Source of the DNA: Thereva unica | Lineage: Eukaryota; Arthropoda; Insecta; Diptera; Therevidae | Length of the DNA stretch: 64,000 nucleotides | Assembly (NCBI GenBank): GCA_949987705.1 | Contig: OX465281.1 | Location: 158,052,393-158,116,392, forward strand | Reading direction: 5' to 3' | Part shown: positions 11,350 through 21,974 of the stretch, piece after piece | Layout of the letters: each line of letters opens with the position of its first letter | Numbering within the stretch: position 1 is the first letter of the stretch | Made by a program: the position numbers and the translations under genes | The notes under the pieces: generated by a model | Told to the model about the DNA's origin: nothing | The model's database searches: none | The model's input: the letters and a program-made list of their open reading frames with translations, nothing else

Positions 11350-11738
11350 TGCGGTTGTTGGGGTGTGTCTTGGTGGGTATTGTCAGTGGTAGCCTTGATT
11401 GGTGTCGTTGTGACTCTGTTGAACTCTGGTATTGACTTAGGTCGTCAAATTGTAACTTGACGCCAAGGTTGATGACACGTGTTGGGAAGGTGAATGTTAA
11501 ATTCTGGAAAAAGTTTTAATTCCTCAGTTGATTGTAGTCTTTCGGTTGTATATTTTCCTCGGTGGTGACTCCGCGAAATCGTCTAGTGGTGTAGATCGGT
11601 GTAATTAACGCGATGCCGTGGAATGTTGTTCGATGATCGGTTGTAAATCGATGATCGGTGGTGGTGTTGTTAGGTTTATTATGATGGTTTTCTTAGGTGC
11701 TGCTTACTCCTTGTAGGGGCGCACTGGTTTTCCTTTTG

Positions 11739-11756
11739 CAGGCTCGAAGGACCAAA
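11739..11756 (-). other. Primer binding site, tRNA-Tyr-like
   Basis: Directly inside the 5' LTR the minus strand reads TGGTCCTTCGAGCC. That complements the 3' end of insect tRNA-Tyr as I recall it (…GGCTCGAAGGA plus CCA). The tRNA identity is from memory of the tRNA sequence. Confidence 0.7.
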
Positions 11757-12137
11757 TGATGAACTCTGGGTGAGTAGTGGATGTGTAGTAGGACGTGTTA
11801 AAGACCGCACAACTTTAACAATTTGGATAGCGGTTTTATGAGTGAAAATATACTTTACTTGAGTTAATTCTTTATTTTCTTTTACTGTTCTATAAGAATC
11901 AGTTAGTAAGACTACGATTGAGGTACATTGCATTTGGTCTTATATATTAATTGCTTGACCTACTTAATTAACATATTTTTAATTATATTATTACCTAATA
12001 TCTTCATTGTTCTAGATTGCTTGTAATACTTGAAGTAATGTAGGTTGTTGGATATTACTTCATTAATGTTGGATATTACTTCATTAATTTATTTAGGTTA
12101 ACTTGGTTAAATTATGTTTTTGTGATGTGCTTGCACA
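11757..12137 (-). repeat. 5' LTR of the BEL/Pao provirus
   Basis: 381 bp, about 99% identical to 3570-3950. It would carry the promoter for minus-strand transcription. The flank beyond 12137 is Penelope-like 3' sequence. Confidence 0.9.
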
Positions 12138-12750
12138 TACCAAAATTAACACATTGTAAATTAAAAAAATTATAATATTTATTATAAAAATTTTTAAAAA
12201 AGCTTTACATCACGCACTTAATAAGAGGTTTTATTAACACAAATATTTTTTATTTTTTTCCTTTTTATTGTTTTAAATTTCTTCATTTTATTCATTGTCA
12301 CAGATTATGGAGCTACACCTTAACAATGACCCAAGATAAATTGGCGTATCGATGATAAGCAGCAAGTACAGCACTGCAATAAATACCAAACTTTAGGAAT
12401 GAAAACCGGTTATTATTCGAAGTAAAAAGGGTGGACAATCGGAGTATGAGATAATCACATTATAAACATTATAACAAATTTGTAATATGTTTTAAATTAT
12501 TTTTGTAATCACTGATTGGTTGTTTACTGTTAATATAGAATTTTTATTAATATAGAAAGTTTCCTTAATCAGTCTATTATTATATAAGTTATCAGAATCT
12601 AAAATCTTTGTTTCCTTGAATTTAAATTTGTGACCAGTGTCTAGAGTATGTTTAGTTAATGAACTATGATGTTTTTCACGGATCTTAATTTCGATCAATT
12701 TATAAATGGAATCAAACTTTGTTTCAAAAACTCAGTGTTTAGACATAATA
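12138..12750 (-). mobile_element. Penelope-like pLTR part: GIY-YIG endonuclease end and 3' UTR
   Basis: Minus-strand frame 12698-12492 carries the C-terminal endonuclease-type sequence. Its 3' UTR runs down to the BEL insertion point. On the minus strand this 3' end precedes the 5' region at 3569, the head-to-tail arrangement typical of Penelope pLTRs. Confidence 0.7.
12492..12698 (-). pseudogene. Penelope-like endonuclease C-terminus (GIY-YIG family)
   Basis: The 68-residue frame reads EKHHSSLTKHTLDTGHKF followed by an ESFYI-like RLIKETFYI. His, Gly and Glu spacing of this kind is characteristic of the C-terminal half of Penelope GIY-YIG endonucleases, where the Glu is catalytic. The GIY and YIG strands themselves are not present, because the copy is truncated at 12740 next to the Helitron. 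Confidence 0.7.
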
Positions 12751-12954
12751 ATCCTTACTAATATTTTAAATGCGAAAGTAACTCTGTCTGTCTGTCTGTA
12801 TGTTACGCTTTCACGCCTAAACCGCCGGACTGATTTTGATGAAATTTGAAACAGACATAGTTTAGACCTTGGGGACGGACATAGGCTACTTTTTTTTTTA
12901 CAGAAAAAATGGTTGAAGGGGGTGAAATGGGTTTCAATAAGTTGTAAGGGGATT

Positions 12955-15045
12955 TTTGAAGTGTTAACTTCTTTAGGCGCGTTTGGCACTTTTTCGCTGG
13001 GGGTAAAACAAAGAATTCGCGACACGCGCACTTTGTTGCTACACCCGTTTCTGGACACTTGCTGCAATGATGGCGAGACGCGCATTTTGTTGCTCACTCG
13101 TTTCTGGGCAATTGTGCTTATGCAGCTGGCTAGAGCATGGAAACTTTTGGTTGAGCTCCACTTACAAACAGCAGCGTATAATTATATGTGTGCGAGGCAA
13201 AATAGCCCGCGCTTGGTGAGAGGGAATGGGTTTGAATGTTGCAATGCAGAAGCTGCTCTTAGCATTCGTTTTATATTCTCGCAATGCAGACGCCGCTCTC
13301 AAAATCCATGGCATAAGCTTTGTTCCAGTACTTTTCCTGCAAAAATTTGTTGGGCAAAAACTTAGTTGAATGGTGGGGATAATTTTGTCAAAAATTCAGA
13401 AAATGTTCACATGACTTTTGGGCAATTTCTTGCAAATAAAGAAGAAGATAACATAAATGTCGATTGTCTATGTGTATGCCGCTTTTTAAGATACCCACAC
13501 ACATACAAAAAATTGTCAATTGACAACTTGCAAGAAATCGCAGCACCGAACACCTCCGGCTAATTCCTGCACGAGGGGAAGTGAAAATTTCCCCGCCTTT
13601 TCTGTCATGAGAAATTAAAGAAACACAAATTGGGAAAATTTTGTCCCGCGGGATCCCACATTCGAGTTCTGGAACAAAGCTATATTCTCGCACCCATTCA
13701 TTTCATATTTTCGCAATGCAGACGCCGCTCTTAGCATTCATTTCATCCTCTCGCACACATTCGCTGCTGTCTGTTGCTCTAGCTCGACCAAATTTTACTT
13801 ACATATCTGGGGCACTTTTTATCGAGGTCCAGTAACAGACAGCAGCGATGGCGTGCGAGAATATGACATGAATTTTGAGAACGGCGCGAAAATATAAAAC
13901 GAATGCTGAGAGCAGTTTCTACATTGCAACATTCAAACCCATTCCCTCTCACCAAGCGCGGGCTATTTTGCCTCGCACACATATAATTATACGCTGCTGT
14001 TTGTAAATGGAGCTCAACCAAAAGTTTCCATGCTCTAGCCAGCTGCCTAGGCACAAGTGCCCAGAAACGGGTGCGAAGCAAAAATGCGCGTGGCCATCGC
14101 TGCTGTCTGTTGCTGGACCTCGAATAAAAGTTGCCATGCTCTAGCCAGCTAAATGGCTGCAATATTTAAATATTTTGCTTGGATTAATCGCTTTCGGCGA
14201 CATGGAATACGTTTCGGCGTTTCGCTTATTCGACTGCGCGTCTGTATTTTACGTACATATCTGGGGCAGTATCCCAGTAGGGAAAATCGCAAGTATTCAC
14301 TGTGGGAAGTAGATTTGGAAGTACTTCTTTAATTAGTGTTTTCTGTAATGACTTATAAGTAATGCAGAGGAGAATGGGTTTGGTGACCAAGCGTTTGATT
14401 TCGCGCAAAAAGCATGTTGAAAAACTTCGTAGCTGCTCGTTTTCTTTGTTAATTATCTCATTTATCTCAGCCATTAAGTTTCTGAACTTTAATGTATAAA
14501 CATATATTTGAATTTATGTTTATGATATAAATATAAATCGCAATTTTACTTATTTTACTGGTTCTGAAAAAATTCAAATTGAATCCTGTAGATTCCCATA
14601 AAAATTTAGATCCGTGACTTTGGCTGAATATAATATGACTTTTTTGCATATTTGCACAATGTTTAAAATAGCAAAAATTTCTGTTTCGTGACTATTGCAT
14701 CAACCCGACGATATATGTACTGTGTACTATGTACTACATATTTCCTATAAACTATGCACTATGTTTTTTTACTATATATTAGCTACTATTTTTAATAAAA
14801 ACTACATTATCCCAGTCATCCATCGTCCGATCTGTGTGTGATAAGTTTAAGACAAATAGTTTAATTTCCAAAACATTGCAACACATTTTGTAGTGAGTGC
14901 ATATAAGTAACAATTAAATAAACTTTAACAGAATATTCATAAATAAAATATATTAATCCTTATCGTCCTGTATTAAGATTGATTTGGAAATTTAGACTAG
15001 CCATAGAAGTTAACACTTCTAAAGTGTGGTCCTACGCACACTCAT
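12955..15045. mobile_element. About 2-kb inverted-repeat insertion in the Helitron
   Basis: The related Helitron at 38 kb lacks this stretch: there the GTAGGGGAT segment passes directly to the TTTTTCTTTACTTTTTTC segment that is found here at 15040. Ends carry AGAAGTGTTAACTTCT-like sequences in inverse orientation (near 12958 and 15010). Inside, long arms 13119-13282 and 13885-14060 are inverse copies of each other. Boundaries are approximate. Confidence 0.6.
14226..14474 (-). CDS. Possible captured coding exon, function unknown
   Basis: An 82-residue minus-strand frame starts MAEINEIINKENEQL and has balanced composition, unlike the surrounding repeats. I do not recognise the protein. Near its end the minus strand reads CCAGATATGTACGTAA. 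A second, partial copy of this end at about 13800 reads CCAGATATGTAAGTAA, which contains a consensus 5' splice site GTAAGT. An exon with its donor site may have been captured and partly duplicated inside the inserted element. It could also be chance. Confidence 0.3.
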   Translation of the reverse strand: MAEINEIINKENEQLRSFSTCFLREIKRLVTKPILLCITYKSLQKTLIKEVLPNLLPTVNTCDFPYWDTAPDMYVKYRRAVE

Positions 15046-15180
15046 TTTTTTTTTCTTTACTTTTTTCTATTGTATAAAAAGTAACTAACTGACAGACAAC
15101 GCACAACCTAAACCGCTAGAGCTAAAGGGCTGAAATTTCGACAGTGCATCCCTAGCGATTTTTCGAAATTCATCCCCTAA
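15046..15180 (+). repeat. First Helitron satellite unit
   Basis: This is the ~117-bp unit with AACCGCTAGAGCT, GGGCTGAAATT and TTCATCCCCTAA blocks. It is cut at CCCCTAA by the TAA-flanked element and continues at 16419. Confidence 0.7.
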
Positions 15181-16418
15181 TAGCCTTATGACACTGGCTT
15201 TATCGTAGGCTGAAAATGCTGCCTTGGCTAGGCTGAAAATGACGAAATCTGTTATACTGTGGGACAGAGATAGCATGTGAGAGTAAGAATGATGATCTGA
15301 TTATTATAACAGATAGTTGTGAGGGGAAAAGAAATCCGTTGGAAATATTTGAAATATTAAAATTTATTATGATTAAAATTAAATTAATTTAAATTTATTG
15401 TATGTATTTGATATTAAACATGGTCAACATCAGGTAAATGAAAATTGTTTGTTCTCTTCCTTTCAATTTGATACTTCCTCATTAAAAAATCCTCTTCCTC
15501 TATTTCTTTTAATAATTTGTACGAAAAACCTTCTGATTCTCTTCGAAGAAGCCACAATGAGGAGTACCTCTTCATTTCTTTTTGTTTTTTGGATTTTCTT
15601 CGCAGTTGGTGGGCAAAATAAACTTTTTGCCTTTACATTAAATAGGCAATTAAAACACTTATATTTCTGTCCCTTATTATTGTATTTATTTTTATATTTA
15701 TTGTCACTTAAATTTATTGTTATTCCCTTTTCACCTTACTCTTGTAAAAATATTTATGTATTGCCACTTCAATTATATTTATGACAAATGTTTAGAATTG
15801 GGACTCCAGAGTAAAACAATAGCTTCAAATATTTTCAAAAATACTTCAACAACTTCAATTTTCGAAAGTGAAAAATTATATATAAAAAACATATTTTTCT
15901 TTTAGACTCCCCCCAATTCGCAACCCGCACCCTCCCGTTGTAATCAGAAAAATATGTCTCCCATGCTTTGAAATTACTTTGGGGCAATCAACAATCACAC
16001 TAAACACCAAAAATTGTTTGGAGCGATTTTACTCCGTAGCCCTAATCTTAAAAATTTACCCTTCAATAACATATTATTTATTCTCACTTCAATTATATTT
16101 GCTGCCACGTCAATTATAATTGTTTCAATTTATTACTTCAATTTACTTTGATTCTCACTCACTGTTATAAAAAGTCTAGAGATGTAGCAAACTGTTATAA
16201 AAAGCATAGAAAAAAGAACATGAATTTCATTCTTTTCCTATGCTTTTTATAACAGTTTTCTAGACTTTTTATAACACTTAAAATTCAGCCGATAAAAATT
16301 TGAGTATATTCCTCTCACTCTTACATATGGGAAAATCTCCTTTGAATTTTTTCTTTCAGTTTTCAGCCTAGCCAAGGCAGTATTTTCAGCCTTCGATGAA
16401 GGCAGTGTCATAAGGCTA
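15181..16418. mobile_element. Harbinger-like TIR element in the satellite
   Basis: Inverted ends TAGCCTTATGACACTG / CAGTGTCATAAGGCTA are flanked by TAA (15178-15180 and 16419-16421). The interrupted satellite unit, CATCCCC-TAA-GGGGGTG, is known from the neighbouring copies, so excision of the element plus one TAA restores the unit exactly. The inverse homology extends about 60 bp inward. It is AT-rich inside with no transposase. Confidence 0.85.
16163..16280. repeat. Nested palindrome, TGTTATAAAAAG arms
   Basis: Four copies of TGTTATAAAAAG(T/C) stand as two inverse pairs: an outer pair ending in TCTAGA and an inner pair extending into GCATAG(G)AAAA. The inner pair could form a hairpin of about 25 bp. 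Confidence 0.75.
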
Positions 16419-16620
16419 TAAGGGGGTGAAATATTGTCAACTCAAAACCCCTGGAGCTATAAGGCTGAAATTTTGACAGTGCATCCCTATAATGACGTGG
16501 ACATCCGCTAAGAAGGGATTTTACGAAATTCATCCCCTAAGGGGGTGAAATGGAGTTTACCCAAACCGCTGGAGCCTATAGGGCTGAAATTTTGACAGTG
16601 CATTCCTTTAATGACGTGGA
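16419..16620 (+). repeat. Helitron satellite units between two insertions
   Basis: About two units of the ~117-bp repeat continue here until the hAT-like element at 16621. Confidence 0.8.
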
Positions 16621-17751
16621 CAGGGCCGGCGCTAGGGTATTTTGCGCCCGGTGCACTATGCCATATTGCGCACCATAAGCTATTCCTTTTGTGAACGCAG
16701 TGAAGGCCAATGGGAAAGAGACAAACACTCGTTGAATGGGAGAAATAAATTTCATAGTTTGCGTAAAATGTAAGATTGCACCATAGAAATGCGTATAACA
16801 TAAAAAATTACATAGATTGGAAGTTTTACATAGGTCAACATCTAACCAACAAAAATTTGCATCGTTTGTGGAGACGAGAGTAGGCGAGATCAATAGGGCG
16901 AGCAGATTTTTTGAACCTTTTTTGACAGCTGTTTGGTTGTTGTAGTTTTTTGGCTTCTATTTACTAGGAAAAGAAAAGGAAACAAATGTCGGCAGCTAGA
17001 ATTTATATTAAAAGCAAGAAGCTAAAGTATTCTAACTTATAGTTGTTTGCTCTTGTGAAAAGCCATGGGATTCTTCATTATATTCCAAAAGGGAATTTGC
17101 GATTATAGCCATTTTTTGTTAATTGGTCCGTGTAAAACTGGCCATTTTAATTTGTTAGATAGAATTATCACGGCTTCACCGTCCTAACTGCGCAACTGAA
17201 CTTCAATTTTTGTGCCTAGGTTCCCATACATTTTCACATATTAAACTCAGGAAAAATAAAGCCTAAGTTCGCCCAATAGAACATGAATTTGAGATTTAAC
17301 GTAAAAGGTCGCTCAGAAGAGAGGAATCAACTGGGATAATGGAATATCTTTCCAGTGAGCTTTGGTATTTCTTGCTTCTGGCGAAAAAGCAACAACAATA
17401 GCAAGCGTGAACTGAACATGCCAGCCTGTGAAGCCACTTATACGGATTGAATTGAACTTTTTTGAACTGGGCCGGTGAAGCCGGGGTATAAAGGAACAAA
17501 CAAAAAAAAGCAGTTTTGTTCTTCTCATTTCGTTCATTTTCTTTTCTTTTAACAATTCTTAGAACATAATTTAAAAGTGCCACAACAGCGCCCTGAAGTT
17601 TATATCAATCATGGTAAACAGCAATACAAAATACAGAGCAATACAAAATACAGAGCAATTTTTTTTTTAATTTTAATTTCTGGATTTGCGCCCCCGACAA
17701 ATTGCGCCCGGTGCAAATGCACCACTCCCACCTATGAAAGCGCCGCCCCTG
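16621..17751. mobile_element. Non-autonomous hAT-like element
   Basis: Ends read CAGGGCCGGCGCT and the inverse of CAGGGGCGGCGCT. The 8-bp duplication GACGTGGA (16613-16620 and 17752-17759) lies in the satellite motif GACGTGGACATCC. An 8-bp duplication and CAGGG ends are hAT hallmarks. Further inside, GCGCCCGGTGCA occurs at both ends in inverse orientation. Frames inside do not resemble a transposase. Confidence 0.85.
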
Positions 17752-19132
17752 GACGTGGACATCCACTAAAAAGCGATTTTTAGAAATTCATCCCCTAAGG
17801 GAGTGAATTGTGGTTTTTCCAAACCGCTAAAGCTATAGGGCTGAAATTTTGACAGTGCATCCCTATAATGGCGTGGACATCGACTATTAAAGCGATTTTT
17901 TGAAATTCAACCCCTAAGGGGGTGAAATGGTGTTTACCCAAACCGCTGGAGCTATAAGGCTGAAATTTTGACAGTGAATTCCTATAATGACGTGGACATC
18001 CACTAAGAAGCAATTTTACGAAATTCATCCCCTAAGGGGGTGAAATGGGGTTTACTCAAACCGCTGGAGCTATAGGGCTGAAATTTTGACAGTGCATCCC
18101 TTTAATGACGTGGGCATCCACTAAAAAGCGATTTTTAGAAATTCATCCCCTAAGGGGGTGAATTGAGGTTTTTTCAAACCGCTAAAACTATAGGGCTGAA
18201 ATTTTGACAATGCAACCCTATAATGGCGTGGACATCCACTATTAAAGCGATTTTTCGAAATTCATCCCCTAAGGGGGTGAAATGGGGTTTACCCAAACCG
18301 CTGGAGGTAAAGGGCTGAAATTTTGACAGTGCATCCCCATAATGATGTGGTCATCCACTAAAAAGCGATTTTTCGAAATTCATCCCCTAAGGGGGGAAAT
18401 GGGGTTTACCCAAACCGCTGGAGCTATAAGGCTGAAATTTTGACAGTGCATCCCTATAATGATGTGGACATCTACAAAAAAGCGATTTTTGGAAATTCAT
18501 CCCCTAAGGGGGTGAAATGGGGTTTTTCCAAACCGCTATAGCTATAGGGCTGAAATTTTGACAGTGCATCCCTATAATGGCGTGGACAACCACTATAAAG
18601 CGATTTTTCGAAATTCATCCCCTAAGGGGGTGAAATGAGGTTTACATAAACCGCTGGAGCTATAGGGGTGAAATTTTGACAGTGCATCGCTAGAATGGCG
18701 TGGACATCCACTAAGAAGCGATTTTTCGAAATTCATCCCCTAAGGGGGTGAAATGGGATCAACTCAAAACCGCTGGAACTATAGGGCTGAAATTTAGACA
18801 GTGCATCCCTATAATGGCGTGGACATCCACTAAAAAGCGATTTTTCGAAATTCATCCCCTAAGGGGTTGAAATGGGGTTTATCCAAACCGCTAAATTTAT
18901 AGGGCTGAAATTTTGACAGTGCATCCCTACAATGGCATGGACATCCCCTATAAAGCGATTTTTCGAAATTCATTCCCTAAGGGGGTGAAATGGGGTTGAC
19001 CCAAACCGCTGGAGCTATAGGGCTGAAATTTTGACAGTGCTTCTCTTTAATGACGTGGACATTCACTAAGAAGCGATTATTCGAAATTCATTTTTGGAAA
19101 TTCATCCCCTACCGGGGTGAAATGGGGTTACC
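17752..19132 (+). repeat. Tandem array of ~117-bp Helitron satellite
   Basis: About 11-12 head-to-tail units of 115-120 bp contain the blocks AACCGCTGGAGCTATAGGGC, TTTTGACAGTGCATCCCTAT, GTGGACATCCACTAA and TTCATCCCCTAAGGGGGTG. Units diverge by scattered point changes. An AAATTCATCCCCTAAGGGGG segment forms a short palindrome in every unit. Confidence 0.9.
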
Positions 19133-19290
19133 AAATTATTATTATTATTATTATTTATTTATTAGCATATAGTACACAAGACATTAGTCTTATGATTGTA
19201 CTTATAAAAAAGATACATAAATTAGCAATAAAAAAAAACAAAGTTAAAAACAGAGTTACAGCTATAAAAACCAAAACAAAGATACAAATT
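19133..19290. repeat. Short AT-rich insertion in the last satellite unit
   Basis: A TTATTATT run is followed by AGTACACAAGAC, which also occurs near 42067 in the 3' UTR of the LINE at 42028. This is probably a 3'-end LINE fragment. The satellite resumes at about 19291. Confidence 0.45.
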
Positions 19291-19782
19291 ACTGGAGCTG
19301 TATGGCTGAAATTTCGACAGTGCATCCCTATAATGACGTGGACATCCAATAAGAGGCGATTATTCGAAATTCATCCCCTAAAGGGTTAACCCAAACTTTT
19401 GAAGCTGAAGGGCTGAAATTTTGACAGTGCATCCCTATAATCACGTAGAAATGAATGACTCGAAATTTACTTTATTTAATATTCATTTGTGATTGCTTCA
19501 TAATTTCTTGCACCCACGTAAATAGGCGAACAAACTTAACGAACGTTTGTCAAACCCTAAAATGTCACTCCCCTTGATGACATATACATGCCAATCTCTG
19601 CTTCAAAACTTGAGGTGATACACGTAGCAATTTGTTTACAATATTTATTAAGAAAATGCACTTTAATAAACCCTTTTTAGGGATAATAACAGCTGATTTT
19701 TTTTTTTTTTGAAGGAAAACATTGCACATAATAAACCGTTTTTATTTAAAGGCGTTGCAAGGCACGCGGGTTTTATGCTAGT

Positions 19783-21240
19783 AACTAATAATTAAACGAA
19801 CCCGTATGCGATTATTGGTTTTATTTGCGATTATTATATAAAGGTTAAACAGGGCCGCGGGAGCAACGTGTCTGCACTTCTCTAAGTAACTTTCAAGAAG
19901 AAGGAAGGAAAGAGGGTAATTAAGTTAGCCACCATTCGCTAGCTTCAATAGGAAGTAATGGGGGGCGTTGCCAGATATGACAATTATCCCCCCCCCCCCC
20001 TTAAACAAGGTTCTAGTACTACTCACATACACGGTGCTGCCGCGAGCTTTTACATAGATTTATATTATTATTATTTATTCATTTTTTTGTTTTACTTTCA
20101 AATGTTTCAATGTTTTTTTTTTCTTTTATTATTATTAACAAAATGTCAATATATATAATAAAGGTATTCTGCTCTTATTTATTTGGTAGAAGTATATGTC
20201 AAGCGCTGAACTGGTTTCCGAGTTCTGGTACTTCGTCTCAATGTTATTGCATTATTAATATTACTTTCTTTATTACCATTTAAGTCATATTTCTCTTGAC
20301 TAGGCTTATCACTCAATTCGTTATTGTGATTACACGAGACTGCTGTTTCATTCTGAGGAGGATAGATTTCTATTTGGCCTTCACCAATTGGTGTTATATC
20401 TCTATTGTCTGAAATATTAGTACCTGTTTTTCCTATTTGATCTATGTGACGGTGCCAACTACGCCCATCGTCAAGTTTTACTTTATAATGCAATTTACCA
20501 CTTCGTTCATTTATATTCCCAAATGCCCATTTCTTTTTATTATGATAATCCCGAGCCGCTACCCGACTTCCTACCTCTATTTCTCTACATCTCATTTCCC
20601 CCTCCCTTACAGAAGTTGTTTTTGTACAATCCGGAATTAAAAGACTTAATTTTGTCCTAACGGGATATGCAAATACTTTTTCCGCGGGTGATACTCAAGT
20701 AATCGCGTGAGGCGTTGTCCTATATTGCGTTAATAAGCGGTTTAACTCAAGTTCTATATTATGCTTATTAGGATTTTAGGCGCGCAGCTTGCTTTTTAAT
20801 GTTTGAACGTACCTCTCCGCTTGTCCGTTAGTTGCGGGATGGTACGGTGCGGTGCGTTTATGAGCAATGCTATTGGATTTCAAAAAATTACTAAAAGTGG
20901 GATTTACGAATTGTGATCCACTATCTGTACAAATTACCCTTGGTAGCCCAAATCTGCTAAAAACCGTTCTCAATAAATTTATGGTACTTGCCGTATCAAT
21001 GCACTTGAGGACATAAATTTCAGGCCATTTAGAGAATGCGTCGATCGCCAGCAGGAAATATGTATATTCCTGAAAAGGGTCCCGTAACATGAATGCGCTC
21101 GAAAGGATATTTTGAATATTCCCAGTGGTGAAAAGGCACCACAATCTTTAACTAGGGTTTCAATATCCTGATCAATTCTTGACCATCAGCAAAAACTCCT
21201 TACTAAACCTTTCATCCGTGTTGAGCCAAAGTGTGCTTCA
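19783..21240 (-). mobile_element. 3' part of a Ty3/gypsy element
   Basis: On the minus strand an integrase fragment is followed by a 3' UTR, a run of 13 G (complement of C at 19988-20000) as polypurine tract, and an LTR starting TGTCATATCTGG at 19982 that runs to about 19783 and contains AATAAA. There is no 5' LTR, gag or RT. The element abuts the Helitron 3' end. Confidence 0.75.
20179..21144 (-). pseudogene. Ty3/gypsy integrase core and C-terminal domain
   Basis: The first frame (21144-20776) carries a core with DAFSKWPEIY, ICTDSGSQFVN and the Glu in NGQAERYVQ, that is, the second and third catalytic residues of the DDE triad. The second frame (20595-20179) has KLDDGRSWHRHIDQI, the basic C-terminal motif of mag/CsRn1-type integrases. 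A gap with stops separates them (20600-20775), and the upstream zinc region is only partly readable near 21150. Confidence 0.75.
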
Positions 21241-21287
21241 TGTATATAAAAATGAATCATTGTTTTGTATGTAACACTATGAAACAC

Positions 21288-21727
21288 GAATTTTCTCACA
21301 TAGAAAAAAATTTGATATTCATTAAGATCTGAAATTTTGGAACACGACTGTTTTGGTCGTTTGTAATTATCAACTCTTTGTCAAAAGTTATTAACTTTTG
21401 AAAGTTCGAACTTTTTTTACTCAATATAGGTTTTTTAATATGGTCGGATCAGAAATTTTACGTAGAACTGTAATTGTACAAAACAAAAACTTTTTATATT
21501 TATAGTATATGTATATAGAACTTTTGTATACATTTTCTGTTGTATTAAAATAAAATATTTGCGAAAAACGAAATTATTTGTTTTAATATTGCTTGCATTT
21601 AACATAACATTCAAAAGTTAATAACTTTTGAAAAAGAGTTGATAATTACAATCGACCAAAACAGTCGTGTTCCAAAAATTCAGATCTCAATGAATATCAA
21701 ATTTTTTTCCATGTGAGAAAAAATAGT
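21288..21727. repeat. Foldback element, ~120-bp inverted arms
   Basis: The arm beginning TTTTCTCACATAG at 21294 is repeated in inverse, ending CATGTGAGAAAA at 21722. Arms include GGAACACGACTGTTTTGGTC. The spacer is AT-rich. No convincing target duplication was found. Confidence 0.8.
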
Positions 21728-21974
21728 TTGTCATTTGTTCTACAGTGTAATCGATGTTTGAAAAATTGGCTGTATGAAATGACTGATTGAATATTGTTTG
21801 TGTTAGAAGACCTCAATATCAAGGTTTATGGATATAGTTTTCATGATTATGTCAGTTGGTATTTTTGTAATAGCGCTTGAAGAAGAATTCTCGCTATCCC
21901 TATTGGAAATTTTTTTCTTCGCATTTAATTGATATGATTTGTATGTGAAATCGATTTGTTTTATTAAATGAAAT

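Larger units (their letters stand above)
3570..12137 (-). mobile_element. BEL/Pao-type LTR provirus with env
   Basis: Two 381-bp direct repeats (3570-3950 and 11757-12137) bound a minus-strand interior with gag, CCHC knuckles, a DSG protease, RT, RNase H, integrase and an envelope-like gene. The domain order, the DSGSQ protease and the integrase C-terminal domain mark the BEL/Pao group. The flanks share only TAC, so the target duplication is not certain. The LTRs differ at about 4 positions (near 1%), yet all genes are broken. The provirus splits a Penelope-like element. Confidence 0.9.
12752..19781 (+). mobile_element. Non-autonomous Helitron with internal satellite repeats
   Basis: The 5' end reads A|TCCTTACTAATATT followed by the GTCTGTCTGT-rich segment familiar from arthropod Helitrons. 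The 3' end reads TTTTATG-CTAG|T at 19778-19781, so the insertion is between A and T. A short GCGT/ACGC stem lies about 20 nt upstream of CTAG. No Rep/helicase gene is inside. The interior is a ~117-bp repeat array plus later insertions (about 12955-15045, 15181-16418, 16621-17751 and a short one near 19133). A second, inverted and truncated copy lies at 37266-38376. Confidence 0.75.

Noticed and set aside
13119..14162. Homologous protein genes on both strands (LARAWKLLVELHLQ-type frames)
   Set aside because: The two frames are the same sequence in the inverted arms of one element; no domain and no independent support.
15398..15784. 128-codon plus-strand membrane-like frame
   Set aside because: Its hydrophobic look follows from AT-rich DNA inside a MITE; no family resemblance and no conserved start context.
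17752..19132. CRISPR-like repeat array
   Set aside because: Units are contiguous ~117-bp satellites without alternating unique spacers, in a eukaryotic transposon context.
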